7,821 nt of DNA from Bacteroidota bacterium (GCA_025355225.1 JANYAB010000469.1:1-7821), one strand, 5' to 3'; shown: positions 1 through 6,481, numbered from the stretch's first letter. Made by a program: numbers and translations. Notes: a model not told the origin generated them from the sequence alone.

Positions 1-85
1 AGATCAACCATACTAAGTAAAACTTTCTGTCAAAAATTATCGTTTAAAAGAATAAATCTGTAATATTGAATTTGAGAATATAAAT

Positions 86-301
86 ATGAAAGTGAAAGCC
101 GGATTTAGTGTACTTGTATTGTTATTGCTCAGCATTGTATCCGCCCATGCTCAAACCCTGCCGTGTAATGGTACTGATGATGACGGCAACTGCCCGCTTG
201 ATACCTGGGTGGCTGTTTTGGCTTTTGCTGCATTAATATTTGCCATTTTCCATTTGTATCACAGGCAAAGTACCCGGCATCAAACCTGTCGTCCATCATA
301 G
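86..301 (+). CDS. Small exported/membrane protein with PID-CTERM-like tail
   Basis: This 71-residue protein has no recognised enzymatic domain. Residues 1-22 form a clear Sec signal peptide: two lysines, a Leu/Val/Ser-rich core and an AHAQ cleavage site. A short acidic, cysteine-bearing stretch follows (PCNGTDDDGNCPLDTW, about 27-42), then one hydrophobic segment (about 43-57) and a basic tail with His and Arg. This order (acidic linker, P-[IL]-D motif, membrane segment, basic end) resembles the short PID-CTERM-like proteins that are common in Bacteroidota and whose function is unknown; the family match is from memory and needs a profile search. The ATG at 86 is chosen because the signal peptide begins exactly there. 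No Shine-Dalgarno sequence is visible, only AT-rich DNA. The gene stands alone, with 414 bases before the next gene. It is likely real, since an intact signal peptide plus membrane segment is unlikely by chance. Confidence 0.72.
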   Translation: MKVKAGFSVLVLLLLSIVSAHAQTLPCNGTDDDGNCPLDTWVAVLAFAALIFAIFHLYHRQSTRHQTCRPS

Positions 302-715
302 CATAAAAATCATAAAACATTTAAGCACGGATTCCCTTTTTGTATGCCTATTTCGTTTGCCGAAGAGATTACGTCGCTAAGTTCATTGCGGTTTTTGTGG
401 ACCAAAGTGGCGACATGATAGTTTTATAGAAAGACAATTGCAACGCCAACGTTCTTAGTTCAGTGTAAATAATCTTAAATACCGAATACAAAAGAATGAC
501 ATTGAGCTTTATTTAGACTTAAATACTGTCGAACTGACGTTATTTTTAGCGATTTTAAAGTTCATATTTGTCAGGTTCACAACCAGTTACATACATCTAT
601 AATTAAATTAGTTTAATTATAATTAATTATTCGAAACATTATCAAATCCCCTACCGTATAACCGCCTTATTGTGAATTCGTTACTGTCTTTCACACAACC
701 AACCTTAATACAATC
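302..715. other. Gene-poor intergenic region with a possible coding remnant
   Basis: No complete gene is seen in these 414 bases. On the - strand, 310-423 is open for 37 codons ending in TGA, with a protein-like reading (for example VHKNRNELSDVISSANEIG) but no ATG, and a stop just upstream; it may be the tail of a decayed gene. The right half (about 590-640) is almost pure A/T and contains a perfect inverted repeat, listed separately. No promoter of the Bacteroidota type (TTTG, then TAnnTTTG) could be placed with confidence ahead of the regulator gene at 716. Confidence 0.4.
598..621. promoter_or_regulatory. Perfect 10-bp AT inverted repeat upstream of regulator gene
   Basis: TATAATTAAA (598-607) and TTTAATTATA (612-621) are exact reverse complements around a 4-base spacer TTAG. 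The site lies 94 bases before the start of the XRE-type regulator gene. XRE dimers commonly bind inverted repeats near their own promoter, so this is a candidate autoregulatory operator. The function is inferred. In DNA this AT-rich, short palindromes also occur by chance. Confidence 0.35.
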
Positions 716-1084
716 ATGAGTGATTCAATCAAAAAAACTGCAAATAAAACTGTAGGCGAATGTATCAAAAGCTTGCGCCGTCAGCATGGATGGAGCCAAC
801 TGGATGTTGCCAGTCGCTTAGGTATTTCTGTCCCGGCCTTTTCAAAAATTGAAACCGGTGTCACCGATGTCAACTTATCCCGCCTGGAACAAATCGCTAA
901 TATCTATGAAGTGAGCGTTGTTCAATTACTAACTGTAGGTAGTGAGCAGGCAGAATCGGAACTTTCACACTTAAATGTTATGCAACAGAACCTTACAGAC
1001 CGTGAAACCGAGGTCGCAGAGTTACAACGCAAGGTAATTGATTTATATGAAGAGCTTCTGAACAAGAAGTCAATTGCCATTTAA
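716..1084 (+). CDS. XRE/Cro-C1 family transcriptional regulator with coiled-coil tail
   Basis: This 122-residue predicted cytoplasmic DNA-binding protein has a helix-turn-helix of the HTH_3 (Cro/C1) type at residues about 14-72. The typical pattern is visible: IKSLRRQHGWSQLDVASRLG, then ISVPAFSKIETG as the recognition helix, then LSRLEQIANIYEVSVVQLL as the packing helices. Residues about 77-116 are Glu/Gln/Leu-rich with heptad-like spacing (LSHLNVMQQNL, VAELQRKVIDLYEELL), which suggests a coiled coil for dimerisation. There is no ligand, peptidase or toxin-antitoxin domain. The ATG at 716 follows an AT-rich leader without a Shine-Dalgarno site, normal for Bacteroidota. No partner gene overlaps it; the next + strand material is the decayed cargo gene from about 1231. 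Its targets cannot be told from the sequence, though the palindrome at 598-621 is a candidate own operator. Confidence 0.9.
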   Translation: MSDSIKKTANKTVGECIKSLRRQHGWSQLDVASRLGISVPAFSKIETGVTDVNLSRLEQIANIYEVSVVQLLTVGSEQAESELSHLNVMQQNLTDRETEVAELQRKVIDLYEELLNKKSIAI

Positions 1085-1230
1085 GTTTTAGATATTTTAG
1101 TTTATAACTCAACCCTGGATGTATCCGACAGACAGGGGTATTGCGTTTCGCGCATAACCAGTTTATAATGCAGTCCTTACCTAAGGAAACGAAACCATCG
1201 GCTTATCTCCAAAAGCATCCGGGTGGATTC

Positions 1231-1570
1231 GATAGATTAAACATGAAAATCTGCATTTTTGATCTTTGACCCATAGATAGTAGAGGGTGATACCGATCTA
1301 AGCGACAGCCCGATTAAAAACGATATTAATTTTTGTCCTAACCCCTCAATCAGCACCATAAACCAGACCTTGCCAGCTGCTATAAGCACAACCGCTACTT
1401 GCAACACCCCAATCAGAATAATCTGGGCAAGATGATTAAACGAGCGACACCTGCTCAGCCATTCCGTGGCACTATCCTTAACGACGTCTTATCCACCCCC
1501 GATCTTGTTAATGTACCTAACAAATAAGGATAATATCCTGGTTAGTGAAATTAGCTTTACAGAAATTTAA
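1231..1570 (+). pseudogene. Decayed 3' end of a T9SS cargo gene (sorting domain remnant)
   Basis: From 1301 the DNA reads SDSPIKNDINFCPNPSIST, matching MSNNRVKSNINVYPNPAVST at the end of the intact cargo gene. The 15 bases at 1350-1364 are identical to 5373-5387. An in-frame TGA lies at 1433, but shifting frame by one base from about 1413 gives NNLGKMIKRATPAQP, then TILNDVLSTPDLVNVPNK to 1524, which follows the sorting-domain pattern GMVIKQAT, SINDL, YLVKVLNNK. A one-base gain near 1522 restores the first frame, which reads NKDNILVSEISFTEI to TAA at 1568, matching NKDKSLVGNTKFIKL. The distance between STIN and NKD is 54 codons in both copies, so the two indels cancel. Weaker similarity to the preceding fibronectin-like part (RL, then a THR/TYS-like codon run) reaches back to about 1231. 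No start, signal peptide or upstream domains remain. Sure from 1301; the left edge is approximate. Confidence 0.82.
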
Positions 1571-1960
1571 TGCCAGCCCGAACAATTCCAAAACTGTTCA
1601 TGGTATTGTTAATCATCGGTAATTCGCTTAACATCACTCATTTCCGATAGACAACTAAACAATTTTCGAAAAAAACCATTATTAATCGTTTTTTTTTAAA
1701 AACGGCAGCTTAAGGCATTTAATTTAAAATTAAACTTAAATTAAGCATAAAGAACAATAAGTTATCATTGATTAACATACTATTATAATATGATAAAATA
1801 TCAATAAATACTTAGTCATAATTTAATTTATGATTAAAATTACTTAATAATCTGCACGAAACAACTTATAATACGTGTTCGTAATAAGGCTAAGGACAAA
1901 TTTATCGCTTTAGATACATGGTCACTTATTTATAAGAAATTCATTTAAAACTATCCGATT
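1571..1960 (+). promoter_or_regulatory. AT-rich leader of the cargo gene with several inverted repeats
   Basis: No gene is seen in these 390 bases. From about 1660 to 1860 the DNA is nearly all A/T. It contains TTAATTTAA/TTAAATTAA (1719-1727 and 1736-1744), TTATCAT/ATGATAA (1762-1768 and 1790-1796), TCATAA/TTATGA (1816-1821 and 1828-1833), and a run of nine T followed by five A (1689-1702) inside CGTTTTT/AAAAACG. The promoter of the gene at 1961 must lie in or near this stretch, but no convincing TTTG plus TAnnTTTG pair could be fixed. Since a dead cargo gene lies just before it, this may be the old spacer between two tandem cargo genes. Confidence 0.45.
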
Positions 1961-4900
1961 TTGAAAAGGCTGTTACTGTATTTGGTTATCGTGTACGTTT
2001 TGCTCTCATCCTCTGTAAATACATTTGCGCAGGTACCCAACATTTCTTACAGTACGCCCACTAATGTTTATACAGTAGGCGTAGCCATAACACCATTAAC
2101 ACCAACTAACAGCGGAGGTGCCGTGCCGGCTACTACCTATGGGCAGGTAACTACCTTAGTGGCCAGTGGTGCGGGCGCCCCTAAGCTCGTAAATCCACAG
2201 GCGATAGCTACAGATGGGGCGGGTAATGTGTACGTTGCCGATTATGGCAATAACCTGATCCGTAAAATAACTCCGGCTGGAGTAATGACCACTTTAGCAG
2301 GCAGCGGTGCCACCGCCGAACTTGACGGCACGGGTGTTGCTGCAAAATTTAATGGTCCCGATGGCATCGCTTATGATGGCGCGGGTAACTTGTATGTTTC
2401 AGATGCGGGCGGACATGTGATCAGGAAGATTGTTATCGCCACTGGTGTGGTTACTACCTACGCCGGCGTTGTCAATTCTTCGGGTACAACAAACGGCGCA
2501 CTTTTAGCATCAAAATTTAATGGCCCGGCTGGTTTATCTATCGATGCATCCGGGAAAATCTATATCTGCGACCAGGGGAATAATTTGATAAGAATGATAT
2601 CGGGGGCTACCGTAAGCACTTTAGCAGGCGGCGGTGCGGTCGGCGGCGTCGCGTCAGGTTCGGGAAATGGTATTGGCGTTGCAGCGACTTTTAATAGTCC
2701 GAATGATTTGGTCGCCGATGGATCGGGCAATATATTTGTTGCCGATTATCTTAATAATCTGGTCAGGAAGATCGTTATCAGTACAGGCTTAGTCAGCACT
2801 TTTGCGGGCAGCACTCAAGGTTATAATGACGCTACAGGTCCTGCTGCAAAATTTTATCATTTGGGAAGCATAGATATAGATGCCTTAGGCAATTTGTATA
2901 TCGCCGACGTGGGAAACCAAAGGATCAGGATGGTTACATCCGCTGCAGTGGTCACCACTATAGCCGGAAGTGGTAACCCCGCCGAAACTGATGGTATTGG
3001 CATGGCTGCAAGTTTCAGTACTCCGGGCGCTATAGCTACCGACAATCAGGGCAACTGCTATATAATGGATATTCCAACGGCAACTACCGGGACAGTCCGA
3101 ATAATGTCACTTACCGGTTATTCCATAAGTTCCGCTTTATCGGCCGGCCTTGGTTTTGCCGGTACCACCGGCATAATTTCAGGCAATCCTACTGTAATTT
3201 CTGCAGCCACCAATTATTCCATTACCGCCTATAATGTTTTGGGCAGCAGCAGCACTGTAGTCAGCATAGCCTGCGGGCAAACAGTCGCGTGGACTGCGGG
3301 CAGCAACTCTACCGCCTGGGCCACTGGCGGAAATTGGAGTACGAATGCGCAGCCGGGCGTAAATGATGCTGTCACCATAGGCGTTTCAGCTTATATAAAA
3401 GCCAGGGAGCCTTCAATAGCCGCAAATGTTTCCGTTAATTCAATAACCTTTGGATCAACTCACAACGGCACATTAACTATTGGCACCGGAGCAACATTAA
3501 CTGTCAACAATAATCTCACCGTAGTTACAGGCGCTTCGCCCATATTAACCGGAGTCGGAACCGGCGCGGTTAACATGGCGCCCGGTTCAATAGTAAATGT
3601 TAACGGCGCGGGCGTTTTAACCATAACATCACCTTTAAATTTCACCTTAAAGTCAGATGCCACTGGCTCTGCGTCAATTGGCCAGGTAACAACTACTTCC
3701 ATTGCCGGTTCCGGAGCAGCTTCAATTAATGTTGAACGATACCTAACCGGAGGCAGCAATGCATACCGCGGTTATCGCCTTGTATCGTCACCCATTTATG
3801 CTGGTACGGCGGCTGGCAATCACGTTTATAATTTAGATTATATCAAAGCGTCGGCTCTTACCACCGGAAATGCAGGAGGCGGGTTTGATAAAACCGGAAA
3901 CCCAACCATTTATTTATTCCGCGAAGATCAGTCTGTTTCTAACACTTCTTTTACCGGTGGAAATTACTGGGGAGTCAGCGCCATTAATAATTTCCCCACC
4001 TTGAATCTTTTTATGAACGGCGGAGCCGTCACTTATAACATACCGGTGGGCAACGGATTTACCTTCTTTTTCAGAGGCGACCGTACCACAAACCTGGCAG
4101 GCAAATACACCTCAACCACCAGCGCAGAAAGCGTGACCCTAACATCCTCGGGTACGCTAAACACCGGACAGATAACAGTGAAGGAATGGTACACCCCGGC
4201 TTCTGTAAATTTGGGCTATACTGCTGTAGTTAATAATGCGGCTGTGCGTGGTTATAATTTAGTAGGAAATCCCTATGCCAGCTCAATTGATTGGGAAACT
4301 TTTCAAACTACAACATTAGCTAACGGAATATATGCGCCAACTGTGGCTGGAATACCCACTGTAGGTTCTACCATTTATATATTGAACCCGGCAAATCATA
4401 ATTACGGCTCTTACACTAAAGGCGGCGGCGGGATTGGCACAAACAATGCAACCAATATCATATCAAGCGGACAAGGTTTCTTCGTAGTTGCTATTAATGC
4501 GTCTGCTCAGTTAGTTTTCAATGAATCAGCCAAGGTAACCACACAATCTACAGGTCTTAATCTTTTTATGGGTAAACCGGTTGATTATGCCAACAATCAA
4601 TATCTGCGTCTCCAACTGGCAAAGGATACTGTTAATACTGATGACATGCTGGTCCGTTTTAACAGTAGTGCGAGCACTGCGTACAACCCGGATATTGACG
4701 CGATCTACAAACCGGGATATGGCGCGGTGAGCCTGGCAAGCCTAACGAGCGATCATATTCATACGGCCATAAAAGTTGAACCTTTACCAAAAACCACGGA
4801 ATATATGGGCCTGGCGGTAAACACAACAACTGGTGGCACGTTTACTTTAAATATGAAGACTATTGTTGGCATACCTCAGCTTTTTGATATCTGGCTCGTT

Positions 4901-5593
4901 GATGCTTATAAAAAGGATTCACTGGATATGCGCCACAATAAAACGTATACCTTTGATGTGCTAAAAAGCGATACGAATACCTTTGGCACCGGCCGTTTTA
5001 CGCTTGTAATACGTCAAAACGCTGCTTTTGCTTATCGCTTGCTTGATTTTACTGCTTCAAAAGCATCATCGTCAACACCCCAGGTGGAAGTGGTTTGGAA
5101 TACCGAAAACGAGCAAAACTATACCAACTTTACCTTAGAGCGAAGCATAGATAACGGCAAAACATTTAATGTGCTGAACGGCAAACAATCAAATGCACAG
5201 GGCACGTACAGTTTTTTAGATAAAAATCCAATAAATGGGCAAAATCTTTACCGGCTGAAACAAGAAGATATTAATGGTAAAATTACCTATTCGGGAGTTG
5301 TGCCTGTTGGCTTTGCAACAATGAGCAATAATCGGGTAAAAAGTAACATCAACGTATATCCTAACCCTGCTGTCAGCACCATAAACCTTGCCATTGCGGA
5401 AGGGATTAATACGTCTGCAATCTACAACATACAAATAACGAATAGTTCTGGCATGGTGATAAAACAGGCGACATCCGGACAGTCTAACTGGCAAACAAGC
5501 ATAAACGACTTGCAACCGGGGACATACCTTGTTAAAGTACTTAACAATAAGGATAAGTCACTTGTAGGGAACACAAAGTTTATCAAGCTATAG
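1961..5593 (+). CDS. Secreted NHL-repeat protein with T9SS type A sorting domain
   Basis: This 1210-residue predicted cell-surface or secreted protein has no catalytic motif; a binding or adhesion role is inferred from its architecture. Residues 1-24 are a signal peptide (MKRLLLYLVIV, cleavage near TFAQ). Residues 27-60 are the first half of a putative Ig-like domain (YTVGVAITPLTPTNSGGAVP). Residues 78-383 hold six NHL repeats. Residues 386-437 are the second Ig-like half (GYSISSALSAGLGF, GIISGNPT). Residues about 443-590 are Thr/Gly/Asn-rich and beta-helix-like, beginning with a W-x-GNWS, QPGVNDAVTIG pattern. RGYRLVSSPI (603-612) and GYNLVGNPYASSIDW (764-778) are motifs frequent in large Bacteroidota exported proteins. 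Residues about 1024-1117 are fibronectin-like, ending in YRLKQEDINGKITYSG. Residues about 1128-1210 are the sorting domain with YPNP (1133-1136) and LQPGTYLVKV (1184-1193). T9SS removes this domain and usually anchors or releases the protein. The start is TTG: a stop lies in frame at 1946, no ATG intervenes, and the signal peptide begins here. Confidence 0.93.
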   Translation: MKRLLLYLVIVYVLLSSSVNTFAQVPNISYSTPTNVYTVGVAITPLTPTNSGGAVPATTYGQVTTLVASGAGAPKLVNPQAIATDGAGNVYVADYGNNLIRKITPAGVMTTLAGSGATAELDGTGVAAKFNGPDGIAYDGAGNLYVSDAGGHVIRKIVIATGVVTTYAGVVNSSGTTNGALLASKFNGPAGLSIDASGKIYICDQGNNLIRMISGATVSTLAGGGAVGGVASGSGNGIGVAATFNSPNDLVADGSGNIFVADYLNNLVRKIVISTGLVSTFAGSTQGYNDATGPAAKFYHLGSIDIDALGNLYIADVGNQRIRMVTSAAVVTTIAGSGNPAETDGIGMAASFSTPGAIATDNQGNCYIMDIPTATTGTVRIMSLTGYSISSALSAGLGFAGTTGIISGNPTVISAATNYSITAYNVLGSSSTVVSIACGQTVAWTAGSNSTAWATGGNWSTNAQPGVNDAVTIGVSAYIKAREPSIAANVSVNSITFGSTHNGTLTIGTGATLTVNNNLTVVTGASPILTGVGTGAVNMAPGSIVNVNGAGVLTITSPLNFTLKSDATGSASIGQVTTTSIAGSGAASINVERYLTGGSNAYRGYRLVSSPIYAGTAAGNHVYNLDYIKASALTTGNAGGGFDKTGNPTIYLFREDQSVSNTSFTGGNYWGVSAINNFPTLNLFMNGGAVTYNIPVGNGFTFFFRGDRTTNLAGKYTSTTSAESVTLTSSGTLNTGQITVKEWYTPASVNLGYTAVVNNAAVRGYNLVGNPYASSIDWETFQTTTLANGIYAPTVAGIPTVGSTIYILNPANHNYGSYTKGGGGIGTNNATNIISSGQGFFVVAINASAQLVFNESAKVTTQSTGLNLFMGKPVDYANNQYLRLQLAKDTVNTDDMLVRFNSSASTAYNPDIDAIYKPGYGAVSLASLTSDHIHTAIKVEPLPKTTEYMGLAVNTTTGGTFTLNMKTIVGIPQLFDIWLVDAYKKDSLDMRHNKTYTFDVLKSDTNTFGTGRFTLVIRQNAAFAYRLLDFTASKASSSTPQVEVVWNTENEQNYTNFTLERSIDNGKTFNVLNGKQSNAQGTYSFLDKNPINGQNLYRLKQEDINGKITYSGVVPVGFATMSNNRVKSNINVYPNPAVSTINLAIAEGINTSAIYNIQITNSSGMVIKQATSGQSNWQTSINDLQPGTYLVKVLNNKDKSLVGNTKFIKL
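2138..3109 (+). repeat. Six NHL repeats (predicted six-bladed beta-propeller)
   Basis: Six copies of the unit P-x-x-I-x-x-D-x-x-G-N-x-Y-x-A-D-x-x-N-x-x-I-R-K-I begin at residues about 78, 132, 188, 246, 300 and 354, so the period is 54-58 residues. Blades 1-5 are each followed by an outer strand of the type GVMTTLAGSG. The linkers between blades share a G-x-x-x-A-A-x-F-N-x-P pattern. Blade 6 (TPGAIATDNQGNCYIMD) has no outer strand after it, but a matching strand, YGQVTTLVASG, stands before blade 1. This fits the Velcro-type closure of propellers, in which the first strand completes the last blade. Six blades agree with known NHL propellers. These domains usually bind proteins, RNA or sugars; the ligand here is unknown. 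Confidence 0.85.
5342..5590 (+). other. T9SS type A C-terminal sorting domain
   Basis: Residues 1128-1210 of the cargo protein form the export signal read by the type IX secretion machinery in the outer membrane. It has the usual YPNP opening, a central Ile/Thr beta-strand region with SSGMVIKQ, the LQPGTYLVKV motif and a final KFIKL ending on a hydrophobic residue. About 80 residues is the normal length. The pseudogene at 1301-1570 carries a decayed copy of the same domain. Confidence 0.92.
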
Positions 5594-5620
5594 TTGTTTG
5601 TTGGCCCTGAAACATTTTTT

Positions 5621-5679
5621 GCCTCACCCCAACCCTCTCCTCCAAAGGACTCCTTTGGAGGAGAGGGTTGGGGTGAGGC
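5621..5679. repeat. Perfect 29-bp palindrome (REP/MITE-like dispersed element)
   Basis: The left arm 5621-5649 (starting GCCTCACCCCAACCCTCTCC) is the exact reverse complement of the right arm 5651-5679, with a single C between them. Short T and A runs outside the arms (5615-5620 and 5684-5691) can pair further across a small bulge. C/T-rich palindromes starting CCTCACCCCAACCCTC are commonly met as dispersed intergenic elements in Bacteroidota (from memory, not searched). It sits between two convergent genes. It lacks a T-run after the stem on either strand, so it is not a classical intrinsic terminator, though it could stall polymerase or protect the 3' end of either mRNA. Confidence 0.85.
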
Positions 5680-5683
5680 GCAT

Positions 5684-5719
5684 AAAAAAAATCCCCGCCG
5701 TCGCTTAGACAGGAGGGAT
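5684..5719 (-). terminator. Intrinsic terminator of the lipoprotein gene
   Basis: Read on the - strand, ATCCCTCCTGTC pairs with GACGGCGGGGAT around a five-base loop TAAGC. Eleven of twelve positions pair, counting two G-U pairs. Eight T follow, the first of which is also the last base of the stem. It starts 27 bases after the stop codon of the DUF4136 lipoprotein gene, the expected place and direction. Read on the + strand the stem is followed by AATTAAAAC, so it would not work as a normal terminator for the cargo gene. Confidence 0.82.
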
Positions 5720-5746
5720 AATTAAAACAAAATATATAAGAAATGC

Positions 5747-6394
5747 TTATGACCTCGTGCTGGGAGTATTAGGAATGGGACGGGTAAGCTGCAACTGGCT
5801 AATAATACCGTCTACTACCTTAGGCAGATCATCAATGTCCTTCTGAGGATTGTGATGTACTTCGCCTACACCAAAGCCACGCCAAACAACTCGTTTTGTA
5901 CGTGTATCTATTAAATCGATAATTATGGTGCCCTCTTTATAGTGTTCTTTATCAACAGCTGTTAATCCCCCATAATAAGCATATGGATACCCAAAACCGT
6001 AGTAATAAGGGCGGTATGCCCAACCCCAGCCCCAACCGAATCCAAATCCCCAACCCGGATAAAAACCGCTGCCGTAATAAGTTGAGTAATAAACATCTTT
6101 TGATCCGCGCCCTACTGTAGCAGTATAAGTTACCAGAAGATCTGGATTATTTGGCTGCAACCTTAATCCTTTTGCCGCAAGCGAAGCTACGGCGGCATCC
6201 TTAATTTTCAAGTCAGCAGCAGTGTTGGCTGCAGGTGTGTTTTTGCTTTTGCCGGCAGGCGGCATCCAGGCAAAAGAACGATACTGGCTCATATTGGTTT
6301 TATTGATTCCGGCAGTATAATAATTATAGCTGCTGCAAGCCGACAATCCAGAAATAATTAAGAAACCCAGTACCAAAAAGATCAATTTTTTCAT
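5747..6394 (-). CDS. DUF4136-type lipoprotein
   Basis: This 215-residue predicted outer-membrane or periplasm-facing lipoprotein has unknown function. A lipoprotein signal peptide (MKKLIFLVLGFLIISGLSAC) ends in the lipobox LSAC, with Cys20 to be acylated. Features of DUF4136 follow: a YRSFAW motif (about 38-43), a helix with KIKDAAVASLAAKGL, PDLLVTYTA (about 84-92), and GTIIIDLIDTRTKRVVWRG (about 155-173), then a C-terminal helix (VVDGIISQL). Residues about 102-143 are an insertion made almost only of Gly, Tyr, Trp and Phe, as seen in many Bacteroidota members. An ATG eight codons upstream (6418) is also open, but the signal peptide starts properly at 6394, with an AAAGGGA stretch about ten bases before it, so the later start is chosen. 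The gene follows nadE on the same strand after a 90-base gap and ends before a good terminator. A functional link to nadE is not apparent. Confidence 0.88.
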   Translation of the reverse strand: MKKLIFLVLGFLIISGLSACSSYNYYTAGINKTNMSQYRSFAWMPPAGKSKNTPAANTAADLKIKDAAVASLAAKGLRLQPNNPDLLVTYTATVGRGSKDVYYSTYYGSGFYPGWGFGFGWGWGWAYRPYYYGFGYPYAYYGGLTAVDKEHYKEGTIIIDLIDTRTKRVVWRGFGVGEVHHNPQKDIDDLPKVVDGIISQLQLTRPIPNTPSTRS

Positions 6395-6441
6395 GGTTAT
6401 TTTCCCTTTATATTTCATTTAGACAATTTTAGGCTGAAAGG

Positions 6442-6481
6442 TTTAATCGTAAAATTAATTTTTATGAATTTTACGATTAAA
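6442..6481. repeat. Perfect 15-bp inverted repeat between nadE and lipoprotein gene
   Basis: TTTAATCGTAAAATT (6442-6456) and AATTTTACGATTAAA (6467-6481) are exact reverse complements separated by ten bases. The repeat begins just past the nadE stop codon and ends about 48 bases before the lipoprotein start codon. On the - strand it is followed by CCTTTCAGCC rather than a T-run, so a classical terminator is unlikely. It may be an operator for the lipoprotein gene, a weak terminator, or an mRNA-stabilising hairpin. The symmetry is seen; the role is inferred. Confidence 0.6.

Noticed and set aside
129..320. Antisense open frame opposite the small membrane protein gene
   Set aside because: The + strand frame has a clean signal peptide and membrane segment; the antisense peptide has no recognisable feature.
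1114..1140. ACCCTG/CAGGGGT pairing as terminator of the regulator gene
   Set aside because: Only a short imperfect stem with a wide loop and no T-run after it.
2138..3109. The internally repeated DNA as a tandem DNA repeat or CRISPR array
   Set aside because: The units are 54-58 codons long, diverged at DNA level, and encode NHL blades in one continuous frame.
3460..3759. Antisense open frame of 99 codons within the cargo gene
   Set aside because: It lies opposite a Thr/Gly/Ala-rich coding region whose codon bias keeps the other strand open; the peptide shows no domain or signal.
5621..5679. Palindrome as classical intrinsic terminator of the cargo gene
   Set aside because: No T-run follows the stem on the + strand; a short A-run follows instead.
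6395..6418. ATG at 6418 as start of the lipoprotein gene
   Set aside because: It would put eight polar residues before a complete lipoprotein signal peptide; the ATG at 6394 gives the usual MKK start and a correct lipobox distance.
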